Shown here: positions 1-10,989 of the stretch, one piece after another
Numbering within the stretch: the stretch's first letter is position 1
Layout of the letters: each line of letters begins with the position of its first letter
DNA from: Nemertoderma westbladi
Lineage: Eukaryota > Xenacoelomorpha > Nemertodermatida > Nemertodermatidae
Direction: 5' to 3'
Length of the DNA: 64,000 nucleotides
NCBI GenBank assembly: GCA_032718475.1
Contig: JAUCBJ010003286.1
Location: 1-64,000, forward strand
Notes under the pieces: generated by a model
Seen by the model: only the letters and a program-made list of their open reading frames with translations
Database searches by the model: none
What the model was told of the DNA's origin: nothing
Program-made: the position numbers and the translations under genes

Positions 1-546
1 AACCTAATCACATGAAAGTTTTTTTATATGATAGATCAAAGATGGGGCAACATAACTATCAGGCGAAATTTTGTTAAAATAATTCTGCACCGCTAGGTGG
101 CGCTGCAAATTTATACAAATTTTTAGGTTTTTTATAAATAGTATTAAATTTTATTAACAAAAAATTTCGAAAAGTTGCCTGATACTTTTATGCAGGGTGG
201 CTATCTAGACACCCACAGGAAGTTTCAGACTAATTACTCAAAAATTGTAGAAGTAGTAGGGTTTTGAAGTTGACAATTTTATGAAAAAAATATTTGGAGA
301 TAATCGACCTTTCATTATACATAGTAATAGTAATTTCAATAGGATTCCGTAAATGGAAATTTACATAACTTGAAAACGAAAAGAGCTATTAAATAGCGGT
401 TTTCAGATTTGGAAACACCATTCAATGGTGCATTACAATAGACCATAAAAAAAATTTCGACATATTTTGGACCAAAATGGTGTACCCCCCCCTTAATAGT
501 TTGATGTCATTTTACTATTGCGTAGCTTAAATAAACAAAATATTCG
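1..546. other. AT-rich non-coding stretch
   Basis: No reading frame, RNA gene or repeat structure is recognisable here. A short C-run lies near 485. The sequence is probably intergenic or the edge of an old repeat. Confidence 0.4.
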
Positions 547-782
547 CCCATGTGAAGAATACCAGTATTTCACTTTTCGGTCGACATTTTATTGCAATTT
601 TATATATGAAGATTTTTTATTTTTTTTAAATTTATCTTTATTAAGAGTTTTATATCGCTTATTTCTGTCTTATAATCCAGTAATCTGTACATACAGTATT
701 CTAATTCGTTTATTGTTTTGGTTAGATTCAGCCCTTCTGTAACCTGAGTTTTTGGTGAAAACCTGGTTATTCTTCACATGGG
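547..782. mobile_element. MITE-like element, copy A
   Basis: A 236-bp element bounded by inverted ends: CCCATGTGAAGAATACCA on the left and, on the right, its complement with one extra base (TGGTTATTCTTCACATGGG). The interior is T-rich and contains TTCGTTTATTGTTTTGGTTA. A second full copy lies at 28763-28997, and single ends recur at 818-835 and 59122. Similarity between the two full copies continues a little past the right inverted end, so the true right boundary may be up to 50 bp further. It has no coding capacity and is inferred to be a non-autonomous DNA transposon. Confidence 0.6.
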
Positions 783-886
783 AGTAACTGCGAAGTGAAA
801 TATAACGGCAGAAAGTCTGGTATTCTTCACATAGGCCAAAATATTATTTATTACAGTACAACAGTATACAGTTGACTAATTAAAGA

Positions 887-1031
887 CCATGACTTTCTTG
901 AGACGCCCCTTAAAAGACACTGTGTCTTTGAAGTTGCGGATAATCTCGCGAAAGTAAAGGGTGATAGTTGTGGCGGCGCAATTTTACCCGGCATAGCATT
1001 CTTAATGCAGCTGTTTCCAGCATGCCGATTA
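887..1031 (+). mobile_element. LINE 3'-end fragment
   Basis: Diverged copy of the last ~145 bp of the LINE at 4654-6165. It has the same order of landmarks: CCATGACTTTCTTGAGACGC, the GGTGATAG...TTGTGGCGGCGCAATTTT block, then ATTCTTAATGCAGCTG and GCATGCCGAT. It encodes only a remnant of the C-terminal region and is interrupted. Confidence 0.6.
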
Positions 1032-1325
1032 TGCCGATTGAAACCTGAAAAATGTGGACAGTCCAATCACTACGAAATAGCATTGCTTTAATTTCTGATT
1101 GGTCAGACTATTATCTATGTTATATGTGCCTTTCTGCCTGTTTCCAGAGTCCAGTCCACCTTTTTCAAACACCCACACACTAGTACTTTCAATAAGAATC
1201 ATTCCAGCATTCACCTGGACCGCTGCATTCATTGCAGCATTGTAACATCTCCTCGGTATTATTGTTAGTGAAAAGATTTTTAAATAAATCTATATACATA
1301 GTAGGCCTACTATGCTTTTATCATA

Positions 1326-2384
1326 CCCCTAGACTAGCGACTTTACGAATCTGCCAAGATCTATACGGATCATGCTATGTGCTTGATTCATCTGCACTGA
1401 TCATAATACATTGTAAATCTGCTACGATCATAGAATGATCATACAAAATCTTTTAAGAATTTACATATACAAAATATTGAAAAAATATTTATTTATTGAA
1501 TGTATGGTTGCAATTTGTTAAATATCAAAACCATTTTTACATTAAACATTATAATTATTGTCTTGGAAAGTAACAACATGGCTATTATATCTGCTACGAT
1601 CAGGATAAGATCAGGCCAGATAATGAGGCTACCCAAATTTTAAAACACCAGAGGCAGAGGCCAATGATTATTATTTTTTTGCCGTATTTGACCGACCAGA
1701 GTACTCTCTTTCACAGCAATTTACATAAGATTACATATCATACGACGATCTTTTCAGATCTTATCATGATCATATCATGATAATATCAAGTTAGAAATTA
1801 TCAATCAATAATTAATTATAAATTAATAGGTATAGAAACAAAGAAATTTATAAATATACTTCAATATGAATTAGGCCCCTATTTAATATGGTGGCCAAGT
1901 AGAGTAATTATATTAATTTATATGAATCTAATATAAATTTATTGATATTAATGCAAAGTTAAATTGGCTTATCTTAAAACCAAATTGAAATTTGTTCTGC
2001 TTAAACTTATTACCACACAATAGATATACAGATAAGGACAATAGGAAATGTTAGGCAGTTAGGTGTGTAGGTGTTAGTTGTACAGTAGGATATGTATAGT
2101 AACAATCCACACTGCAAACAGAAGAATGCTTCAAATTTAATTATTGATTGAGAACTATTAAGATCTTCGCAGAACTTTGTTATATATCATTAATACTGCA
2201 AAGATCTGCACTGATCTTACTAAAACTCCAGACATAAGCCGTGGTCTTACCAATCCTGCAAAGATCTGCACTGATCGTTACCAACCCTGCTAAGATCATA
2301 GAGCAAAGGTGCCAAGATCTTACCAAGACATATAAAGATCTTATGCTAAGATTAGTGCAGATTGGTGATGTTGCAAGTCTAGGG
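1326..2384. mobile_element. Degenerate foldback element (FB-4), GATC-rich arms
   Basis: The ends are inverted relative to each other: CCCCTAGACTAGCGACTT at the left, and GTTGCAAGTCTAGGG at the right. Next to both ends lie degenerate units of the type CTGCAAAGATCTGCACTGATC, near-palindromic and rich in GATC. The right arm has about five units (2190-2370); the left has two or three. The interior is AT-rich without an ORF. The build resembles the foldback elements at 7546-10947, but no target-site duplication could be found. Confidence 0.45.
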
Positions 2385-2837
2385 ACTATGATTAGATTAT
2401 TCCTTTTTTGCATTACTAGTGTAGGGCGCGAGGTATGCCTAGGCCTAGCAGTTCAGTCTGGCACTCTGACTCTACATGTTGGGTCTTGACTCTATCTTGC
2501 GCATCTACATGATGCAGAGCGTCCCGAGCACATGAAAGTGAACTTGAGGCTATTTTTGTGCGACACTTTATGTGTGAGCATATTTGCCAGGCTGAAAATG
2601 AAGTGCAAAAGCGCAACGCGTTGTGTGCGTATTTGAAATAGTGCGCGGTAAAAGCGTGCGGAATTGAAATAAAAGTGCGCGAAATTATGTGAAAGACAAC
2701 AAAAGAAAAGTGCGCAGTAATCTTGTAGGCCTACAAAAGATCAAAAGTCGTAAAGTGCGCATACAGACAGGTGGATGACTGGATGAGGTGTAAAAAAGTT
2801 TACATGCATTCAAAGTGAGAAAAATAATTTGCCACAA
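2385..2837. other. Non-coding stretch
   Basis: It contains CG-containing tracts (GCGCAACGCG near 2610) but no supported gene. Short open frames here have no recognisable similarity. Confidence 0.3.
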
Positions 2838-3083
2838 AAAATTTTGCTCGCTTAGCTCGCGTTTCTTTACATTTTGCACTGTCAGACACTCAGAATGAAA
2901 AAATTTCGCTCACTTTGAGTTTTGCTCGCGTTTCTTTTTCATTTTGCACTGTCTGACTGTTAGAATGAAAAAATTTCGCTCATTTTGAGTTATGCTCGCG
3001 ATTCTTTTTCATTTTGCAATGTTAATGAAAAGGTTTTGCTCGCTTCGCTCGCGTATGTTTATCGTTTACATTGTTAATAAAAT
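2838..3083. repeat. ~65-bp tandem repeat, 4 units
   Basis: Four head-to-tail units share TTTTGCTCGC...GCGTTTCTTTTTCATTTTGCA...GAATGAAAA. The units diverge by about 10-20 percent. The core GCTCGCTTCGCTCGC is itself a short direct repeat. Confidence 0.7.
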
Positions 3084-3329
3084 GTGGTGTGCGCGTTTTT
3101 TCGGTGCATACATGCGCGGTAGGCTATATTGTCCAATATTGCGCGGCTGAAAAATCGTGCGCAGACGTTGTGCGCGGTTCCGTGGTGGTTTGCAGCCTGG
3201 CATTTGTGGTTAAATTGGACTATTCTGTAGACTTTTTCGACAAATTTCTCGTCAGCAGGCAGGAAACTGTATAACAGCAGTTGCACCTTCAGACTCAGTC
3301 TGTTCTAAACTGACACTTCACTTTACTTA

Positions 3330-3850
3330 TGATGCTTTTTAGCTGATATTTGGCAGATGCCTAGTCTACTACACCATATAGGCTGCATGTTTTGACGCTG
3401 AACCAGTCTGTAGTCAGGCAGTTCTTCTGTCTGCCCAGGCATTATGCGAAATGTCAGAGATTGAAAACCTACTCACATTTCGTCATTTAAAATGCTTCGT
3501 GTTTGGTGGGGGTGCTGACCAGTCTAAAGTTATCCAATCTATTGCTAGGAGGCGAAATGTCAGAAAGTGAAAAACCTTCTATGATGTCGTTATTTAAAAT
3601 GCTTTTTAGCTGATTCTTGACAGAGGTCTACTACAGAACTACACAATAGGCTGCGTGTTTGGTGGGGGTGCTGACCAGTCTAAAGTTATCCAATCTATTG
3701 CTAGGAGGCGAAATGTCAGAAAGTGAAAAACCTTCTATGATGTCGTTATTTAAAATGCTTTTTAGCTGATTCTTGGCAGAGTTATAGGCCTATTACACCA
3801 TAGGCGGTGTGTTTTGGAAGGACGCTGTCCAGTCTGCGGCTAGGCAGACT
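3330..3850. repeat. ~155-bp tandem repeat, about 3 units
   Basis: The block GTTTGGTGGGGGTGCTGACC ... TTTAAAATGCTTTTTAGCTG begins at 3501 and again at 3657 with nearly identical sequence. More diverged and shorter copies lie at either side (from ~3330, and to ~3850). Confidence 0.75.
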
Positions 3851-3863
3851 ACACCAAGGTTCC

Positions 3864-4118
3864 ACCTTGGTGTAGTGGTTGCATTGAATTCACATCTCCC
3901 GTAGGTCGTGGGTTCGATCCTCACATGGGCCAGGGCAGTTTTCGTTTCGGCACGAATGCTTTAAAGGGACCAGCCACGGCGCATCTCTACCTTGCATCCT
4001 TAAGTGGTAGCTAAATGAGTACTGGAGTTTCCTCTGGGGAGTAAAGTTCTGGGGGGGACCGCACTGGAAATAAGTCGTTAGTCTTTGTGCGTAATCCCTG
4101 GCCTAGTGGCCGAAGAAA
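3864..4118 (+). mobile_element. tRNA-derived SINE, copy 1
   Basis: It starts with a tRNA-like pol III promoter: box A TGGTGTAGTGGTTGC and box B GGGTTCGATCC. A SINE body follows, with TGCATCCTTAAGTGGTAGCT, and near the 3' end a hairpin GGCCTAGTGGCC. The copy at 45962-46226 has the same layout. The left edge overlaps a near-perfect inverted repeat (ACACCAAGG/CCTTGGTGT, 3851-3873). A run of T follows the 3' end; no clear target-site duplication was found. Confidence 0.7.
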
Positions 4119-4653
4119 ATGTACTTTTTACTTTTTTTTTTACTTTACTTCGGGGTCATAATAAGCTAGGGCAGTACAGTAGGGGCCTGATTAAAAACAT
4201 TTTTTGGTTCCTGGTTTTCGCTTGAGTAGGCCCCTACCGGTAAAATGTAAATTTCATTAAAAAAAATCCAAGTGGTTTCATTAGAGTATCGGTAAATTGA
4301 CTAAAAAAAATTGAAATCACGAGTCCGCATGTGTGACATTCCCTAATTAGTGCTGTAGTATGACTAGTATGTAGTGTACAGATATTCCGAGTCCCTGATA
4401 ATCACTCAATCACACGTCACAGGCCGCCCACCCATACAGCCACACCCTACAGAGCCTACACCCACACTCTACTCACCTTATACTGTTAGGTTATAATTAC
4501 TGAATTATAAGAGTAGCTAGGCCTACAGGCCTATCTGTAGATCAGGTCGTTACATAGAACCGCTGAACTGGGTTTGGTCTGGCTCAGCCAGAGATGCTCA
4601 GTTATCAGTAGGCCTACCAGCGGCGACACGTAGATTTGTACGTCGTAAATACG
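4119..4653. other. Non-coding stretch between SINE and LINE
   Basis: T-rich start (4125-4145), then unique-looking sequence with TAGGCCTA motifs. No gene or structured repeat is visible. Confidence 0.3.
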
Positions 4654-6165
4654 TTAAAATACCTGAGTGTTTAAAGCTCATCTATCCCATCATACCGAAC
4701 CAGAACATGTACCGAACAACAAGAGTCCCACAAGAAATGAAAACAAATAAGTTGGTGCCAGTTCCCAAGAAGGGCAACCTAACACTCTATGGTTCTTTTC
4801 GGGGAATCTCATTGATCTCGATTGCTGCAAAGCTATACAATAGGATTCTATTAAATCGCATCAGGGATCCCATTAAGAGACTGCTCCGTGGAAATCAGAA
4901 TGGGTTCCGTAAAGGTCGTGGGACCATGGAGCCCATTTTGGCACTTAGAAGGATAATTGAAGAGTTATCAAAAAAGAAAGACAGGCATCTGGCTGTTATC
5001 TTTGTTGACTTCTTCAAGGCCTTTGATTCAGTCTCTCGCTCACGTATGTTCAGCATACTTTCATTATATGGGATTCCTGATGAAATTATTGCAGCAATCA
5101 GATCAGTATACGATGGTTCGACAACATTTGTGTCTACTGTTGACGGTGACACAGAACCATTTGAAGTGTTATGGGGCGTCCTCCAGGGAGACACACTTGC
5201 ACCATTCTTGTTCATAATTGTTGTTGACTATGTTCTACGCATGTCCTTAGATCATCATAATGATGATGGGGTGATGATAACTCCACCTACTGGCTCCAAA
5301 AGTCGAGGAAATCCTGCCAAGTACCTAACTGATCTAGACTTTGCTGATGACTTAGGAGTACTCTCAGAATCACTAGAGGGAGCCCAACGGCTCCTCAGCT
5401 CATTAAACATGCTGCTTCTAGTGTTGGTCTTTTTATTAACTCCAGAAAGACCAAAATTCTGACAGTTAACTTTGAAAGTCCTCAGCAAGTCTCTGATCGG
5501 ATGAGCATAAGCTCAAAGGATGGTATGCTTGAGCATGTGGACGACTTCTGTTACCTGGGATCATGGATCCGGAAGTCAGGTGAGGGAGGACCTTCGAATA
5601 CGTAAGGGAAAGGCATGGGCAGCCTTGAATAGGTTTTCCAGGATTTGGAAGTCACCGAGAATTAATCGGAAACTTAAGGTCCGATTATTTAGAGCAGCAG
5701 TAGTTCCAGTACTCCTCTACGGGAGTCCATGCTGGCCTCTAACTGCTGAGGACTCCAAATCTCTGGATGGCACATTCACAAGAATGCTACGCCGGGTTCA
5801 TTGTGTCAAGTACAATGCACACATCTCCAACCAGACACTATATAACATTGGAGGTGTCTCATTGGTTCCCCCAAGCTTGACACTAGAACAAAATCGCCTC
5901 CGCTTTGCAGGACATTGCTTTCGCCGTGAGGACCAGCCAGTGCATAATCTTGTACTTTGGCAGCCTCATGGAGTGAATAAGCATGGTGGACAGCCCATGA
6001 CTTTCTTGAGACGCATCTTAAAGGACACTGGCCTTGAAGATGCGGATGATCTAGCAAATGTCATGGGTGATAGGGAGTTGTGGCGGTGCAATTTTGTTGA
6101 CAAGCCGGCACAGCATTCTTAAAAATGCAGCTGCAATGCAGCATGCCGATACTAGTAGCATATGT
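4654..6165 (+). mobile_element. 5'-truncated LINE (RTE-like), copy 1
   Basis: A non-LTR retrotransposon fragment carrying the reverse-transcriptase region and C-terminal part but no endonuclease. The left edge of homology (AAATACCTGAGTGTTTAAAG) is the same as in the copy at 40293-40987, so both share one 5' boundary. The 3' end is GCATGCCGATACTAGTAG. The other copies end in CCTAGTAGTAG or a longer TAG run. Short 3' tandem repeats instead of poly(A) are typical of RTE-type LINEs; the clade assignment is an inference. Confidence 0.8.
4707..6122 (+). pseudogene. LINE reverse transcriptase ORF, frameshifted
   Basis: Polymerase of the LINE copy above. Visible motifs in order are RGISLISIAAKLYNRIL, NGFRKGRGTMEP, the catalytic-Asp motif FVDFFKAFDSV, LQGDTLAPFLF and the FADD box (near 5341-5352). 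After these come the thumb and a C-terminal region with LRFAGHCFRRED and DDLANVMGDRELW. Compared with the copy at 14317, one base is missing near 5407, which ends the first frame at 5462. A 4-bp duplication (GAGG) near 5583 then restores the frame, so a second open stretch runs 5520-6122. Without N-terminal endonuclease and with the shift it is not expected to be active. Confidence 0.8.
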
Positions 6166-6599
6166 AAATTATTCATTAAAATCTTACAGTTAGCTAATAT
6201 TGTAAATACGCAAATACCATAAACCTTTACCGTGCAGCCATGTGTATGTTACAGCCACTGCTTGCAACTATAGCTGTATTGCTCAAGAATACAGTTTGAC
6301 AGTGTTGCCGTGTAATGGAGCCCTTTTGTAGTGGCTAGAAGCTGGGTAGAGACTATAATAGAACTACATATAATCAGCTCTTAAAGTAGCACACATGGAG
6401 ATCTGTGTACTCCAGATTTGAAGATAGTACTGTAAATAATAGAAGATAAATACACAAGTTAGTTAAATAGGAATGCGGCAGCCGAATGAAGAAATCTATG
6501 TTGGATGTTGATACGGTATTAGTGGTACACTATTATTGTGGTTAAAATAATAGTAGTGTAACTAAGAATGGGGGTACGCCTAAAATTACAAAATTAAGT
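6166..6599. other. Non-coding stretch
   Basis: No gene recognised. It lies between the 3' end of the plus-strand LINE and the 3' end of the minus-strand LINE, and may include the untranslated tail of the latter. Confidence 0.3.
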
Positions 6600-7536
6600 T
6601 AAAGTTATAGTTAGTTATAGTTTAGATAGGTAGTATTGCTTGAGATATTTTGAGAAAGTCCTCTTTGTGCTTTTATTTTTTATAATCACTGGGATTGCGT
6701 TTCATATGGATGGGCCCAAGAAACTCATGGATCGTTGTGTGGAAGAAAATCTAACGAGGGGGGTATAAAAATTGAGATTAGTTGCAGCACGAGTAGCATA
6801 GCCATGTACTGTTGATGTTTTAGAAAAGAGAGGGGAGATAGGGGTTAGGAGAGATGGAGTTAGTGTGAATGTCGAACATAAACAAGGACACTTACTTGGT
6901 GCTTAAACAATAAATCAAGGGGGAGTATGTTGAGAGATTTATATAGCAGGTTGGAGGAAGCTTGGGAGTAACTGAAGGTAATACAACGTAGGAATTTATT
7001 GATTTTAATGTGTAGCGATTTTAAGGTATTTGAGTGAGTACCTCACCATAGAAGTAGTCCATAGTGTACGTATGGGTGGATTAGGGTAAAGCATAGCTGG
7101 CGCAGAATATGGAGGGGAAACATGTGCCGGACTTTATAGAAGAGTTCTGTCGTTTTTGATATTTTCTTGAGTATATACTGTATATGAGTTTTCAAGGTGA
7201 GTTTGTTGTCAACCCAGATTCCTAGTATTTTAGAATTGTTAGAGGATTTAATTGGATTATTTTGTATTGATAGTTGAGGAGATTAGTCGGGTCAGTTAGA
7301 GTATTAGAAAATATAATGTATTCCGTCGTGGTTAGCAATACGCCAATCAGCGATCTTGTCAAGTTCCTGGTTGGTAGTCGTTAGAAGGGAAAATGCATTC
7401 GATGAGGATTGGAAAAGCGTAGTATCATCAGCAAATAACATTGTGAGTAGGTTTGAAGCATTATGCAGGTCGTTAATATATAAAAGGAATAGGATGGGGG
7501 AAAGAGTAGAACCCTGAAAATCCAATGGCACCAATG
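6600..7536 (-). mobile_element. Minus-strand LINE (CR1/L2-like), RT-to-3' end part
   Basis: Reading the minus strand from 7530 downward gives RT motif B (QGSTLSPILFLLYINDL), the catalytic LFADDTTLF box, and then LGIWVDNKLTLKTHI and related C-terminal motifs (RQLCFTLIHPYVHYG, SFLGPSIWNAIP). A terminal block ends near 6600. Several in-frame stops (for example after GLLLW) show decay. The 5' half is cut away exactly where foldback FB-1 is inserted (7546). Endonuclease and linker parts of a similar LINE lie at 11850-14021, also on the minus strand, so this was probably one element later split by insertions. Confidence 0.7.
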
Positions 7537-7545
7537 GAATAAAAG
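7537..7545. repeat. Target-site duplication of FB-1, left
   Basis: GAATAAAAG, repeated at 8650-8658 immediately outside the other end of FB-1. It may be read as 8 bp (GAATAAAA). Confidence 0.75.
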
Positions 7546-8649
7546 GGAAGCAGGACAATTCGGTCCCGGACAATTCGGTCCGGACAATTCGGTCCCGGAC
7601 AATTCGGTCCCGGACAATTCGGTCCCATTAATTTTGTGTTTTGGGACCGAATTGTCCGGGACCGAATTGTCCGGGACCGAATTGTCCGGATACTGACTAG
7701 GACAATTCGGTCCCAAAACATGCATATTAATGGGACCGAATTGTCCGGGACCGAATTGTCCGGGACCGAATTGTCCGGAACCGAATTGTCCAGGACCGAA
7801 TTGTCCGGGACCAAATTTAATTGGTATTATATAATGGTGAATGTTCTAGAAACATAATATATATTATTATATGGTAGGTAGCTAGTGTTTTTTTTTACTA
7901 GCTAGTATTTTTTTAAAAATAAAAAAAAATTACTTTTTTTTGTTAGCATTATTATTTATGGTAGCTATGGTGTTTTTATGGAGCTTGTGAATTATTTACT
8001 AGCTAGTAATAGTATGTATTTAAAATGTTTATTTTTAAAACTGACATTTTTTATATACTGCGTAAGTATACTGTATGTGTTGTTGGTTGGTTAACAAGCC
8101 TAAATTATTATCCTAGATAATAGCTGGATCTCATTCAGGGACTGTTATAATATCATCAATATTTTTGGTAATTAATATAATCAGCAACAGTTTAGGCCTA
8201 ATTCTGAAATATCAATGTTTTCACAAGTGTTTTTATAATTTCAAGGAAATGCTAGCTAGTAAAAAAAAACACTAGCTACACCTTAATAAATAATATATAA
8301 TAATGTTCTCGAACACTTACCAATAACAAAAATAAAATAAAAAAATACAGTATTTTTAAATTTCAAAAAATTCTAGCAAGTAAATAACACTAGCTAGCAT
8401 AACAAATATCTCTACTAATGTTCTAGAACATTCAACAATATCAAAAAATCACTAAAACGTTGCTATCAGGAACCGGACAATTCGGTCCCGGACAATTCGG
8501 TCCTAGGACAATTCGGTCCTAGGACAATTCGGTCCCGGACAATTCGGTCCCGGACAATTCGGTCCCATTTATTTAGAGTTTTGGGACCGAATTGTCCGGG
8601 ACCGAATTGTCCGGGACCGAATTGTCCGGGACCGAATTGTCCTACATCC
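7546..8649. mobile_element. Foldback element FB-1 (GGACAATTCGGTCC arrays)
   Basis: Ends are GGAAGCAGGACAATT and the complement of GGATGTAGGACAATT, flanked by a 9-bp direct repeat GAATAAAAG. The left side holds an array of GGACAATTCGGTCCC units (7552-7626), then blocks in alternating orientation (7641-7813). The right side has a forward block (8472-8570) followed by a reversed block (8581-8643). The ~650-bp interior is AT-rich, with ACTAGCTA and TGTTCTAGAACATT motifs, and resembles 39840-40010. There is no coding capacity. It lies inside the minus-strand LINE just upstream of its QGSTLSP motif. Inferred to be a non-autonomous DNA transposon of Mutator type from TSD length and arm design. Confidence 0.75.
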
Positions 8650-8658
8650 GAATAAAAG
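8650..8658. repeat. Target-site duplication of FB-1, right
   Basis: GAATAAAAG, identical to 7537-7545. Confidence 0.75.
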
Positions 8659-8663
8659 GCTTA

Positions 8664-8694
8664 CTTCTGTACACACATATGGTAGTAAAATTCA
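8664..8694. repeat. 31-bp direct repeat flanking FB-2 copy 1, left
   Basis: Starts CTTCTGTACACACATATGG and ends TAAAATTCA. The identical 31 bp stand at 9826-9856, so the element 8695-9825 is exactly bracketed. This is much longer than the 8-bp duplication of copy 2. Confidence 0.85.
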
Positions 8695-9825
8695 GATTCC
8701 CCGTACTTAGTTCCAATTTAAGCCTCATGCGAATTTAGTTCCAATGGAAACGAATTTCGTTCCAATTTTGGCGAATTTAGTTCCAATTTAGGCGAACTTA
8801 GTTCCAATAACTAGAGAAAAACGAAAACGAATTTAGTTCCAATGCATTCGAACTTAGTTCCAATGCATGCGAACTTAGTTCCAATGCATGCGAACTTAGT
8901 TCCAATGTATGCGAACTTAGTTCCAATGGATGCGAACTTAGTTCCAATAGATGCTAATTTAGTTCCAAGGGAAGCAAATTTAGTTCCAATGTTTCAGGTG
9001 TGAGGCGAGCCACGTAGTTGGCGAAGAATCTGTTTAATGCCACTATTAGGTGGATGGTTAAATAATAATTGTAAATAACTAACCCATAACGCCCAACCTC
9101 CTAACCAAAATAATCTTATCCCAAACAACGCCCAACTTCTTAACCCAAACAATTCAATTAAATTCATTATATTTATTGTAAAAAACAACGCCCAAGCTCT
9201 CAACCCAAACTACGCCCAACCTCCTAACCCAATCAACGCCCATCCACCTAAACCGAAACAACTGGTAAATATTGTAATTGATGTGAAAATGGCACAATGT
9301 GCATGACTTGAGTATATGCTACTATACAGACTTAGTCAGTCAGTATCAGTATACTCGTGATTAATATATAATTCAAAAAGTGTAATTATACATTTATTTC
9401 ATTAATAATAATTCGTTTTTTAAAAATGACAGAAGGGTTTTACAATTATTTACAATTATTGTTCACCCGACCCACCCCAAATAGTGGCAATACGCAATAG
9501 GCTTCGCCTACAACTACGTGGCTATCCCCACGATTGAAACATTGGAACTAAGTTCGTACCCATTGGAACTAAATTCGTTTCCATTGGAACTAAATTCGCT
9601 TCCATTGGAACTAAGTTCGCATCCATTGGAACTAAATTCGCATGCACTGGAACTAAATTCGCATCCATTTGAACTAAGTTCGTTTTGATATTCTGGGATT
9701 GGAACTAAGTTCGCCTCGATTGGAACTAAGTTCGCTTTGTAAAATTTATTTTGGAACTAAATTCGTTTCAATTGGAACTAAGTTCGCATTTGAAAATGTG
9801 CGATTGGAACTAAATTCGTGCTACC
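8695..9825. mobile_element. Foldback element FB-2, copy 1 (GAACTTAGTTCCAAT arms)
   Basis: Begins GATTCCCCGTACTTAGTTCC and ends GGAACTAAATTCGTGCTACC. The left arm holds ~13 units of GAACTTAGTTCCAATGCATGC type (21 bp, variable spacer). The right arm (9543-9825) holds the same units inverted. Inside the arrays a non-repetitive inverted domain follows (GAGCCACGTAGTTGGCGAAG at ~9005 versus its inverse at ~9505). The core has degenerate repeats of CGCCCAACCTCCTAACCCAA. This outer-tandem plus inner-unique arm layout matches what I recall of sea-urchin TU elements. No ORF. Confidence 0.8.
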
Positions 9826-9856
9826 CTTCTGTACACACATATGGTAGTAAAATTCA
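9826..9856. repeat. 31-bp direct repeat flanking FB-2 copy 1, right
   Basis: Perfect copy of 8664-8694, starting at the base after the right end of the element. Confidence 0.85.
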
Positions 9857-9939
9857 CGACACTTAGAAAACATTGTATAAGGGTTGGTCATTAAGTGCAA
9901 CTATAAACAAAGTGCACCACCATAAAATATGATATGAGG

Positions 9940-9947
9940 GGTGGGAT
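9940..9947. repeat. Target-site duplication of FB-2 copy 2, left
   Basis: GGTGGGAT, repeated at 10948-10955 directly after the element. Confidence 0.8.
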
Positions 9948-10947
9948 GGTAGCACGAACTTAGTTCCAATCGCACATTTCCAAAGGCGAACTTAGTTCCT
10001 TCCAATTGAAACGAATTTAGTTCCAAAATAAATTTTATAAATCGAACTTAGTTCCAATCCCAGATTATCAAAACGAACTTAGTTCCAATGCATGCGAACT
10101 TAGTTCCAATGCATGCGAATTTAGTTTCAATGCATGCGAATTTAGTTCCAATGGATACGAACTTAGTTCCAATGTTACAATCGTGGGGCTAGCCACGTAG
10201 TAGGCGAAGCCTATGGCGTATTTCCACTACATCAGGTGGGTCAGGGTCAACAATAATTGCAAATAATTATAAAGCCCTTCTCATTTTTTATAAACTAATT
10301 ATTATTAATGAATTAAAAGTATAATTACACATTATGATATATTTATTAATCATGAGTATACTGATACTGACTGACTGAGTCTGTAGTAGTATATACTCAA
10401 GTCATGCACATTGTGCCATTTTCACACCAAATACAATAGCAGTTCTTTTGGTTAGGTGGATGGGCGTTGTTTGGGTTAGGAGGTTGGCCGCAGTTTGGGT
10501 TAAGAGCTTGGGCGTTGTTTTTTACTATGAATATCATTATAAATGAATAAATATAATTGAATTAAATTTAATTGTTTGGGTTAAGAAGTTGGGCGTTGTT
10601 TGGGATAAGATTGTTTTGGTTAGCAGGTTGGGCGTTGTTTGGGTTAATTATTTACAATTATTATTTACCCATCCACCTAATAGTGTCATTAAACTGATTC
10701 TTCGCCAACTACGTGGCTCGCCTCCCACCTGAAACATTGGAACTAAATTCGCTTCCATTGGAACTAAATTCGCATCCATTGGAACTAAGTTTGCATGCAT
10801 TGGAACTAAATTCGTTTTCGTTTTTCTCTAGTTATTGGAACTAAGTTCGCCTAAATTGGAACTAAATTCGCCAAAATTGGAACTAAATTCGTTTCCATTG
10901 GAACTAAATTCGCATGAGGCTTAAATTGGAACTAAGTACGGGGAATC
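9948..10947. mobile_element. Foldback element FB-2, copy 2 (inverted relative to copy 1)
   Basis: Begins GGTAGCACGAACTTAGTTCC and ends GGAACTAAGTACGGGGAATC. These are the reverse complements of the ends of copy 1, and the interior also matches copy 1 in reverse. Perfect 8-bp target-site duplications (GGTGGGAT) prove the ends. Together with copy 1 and a ~122-bp spacer it forms an inverted duplication of ~2.25 kb. Arms are arrays of GAACTTAGTTCC units, with the core repeat TTGGGTTAGGAGGTTGGGCG. No ORF. Confidence 0.8.
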
Positions 10948-10955
10948 GGTGGGAT
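10948..10955. repeat. Target-site duplication of FB-2 copy 2, right
   Basis: GGTGGGAT, identical to 9940-9947. Confidence 0.8.
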
Positions 10956-10989
10956 CACCATTGGGGGTAAGTCATAAATCAGAAACTAT

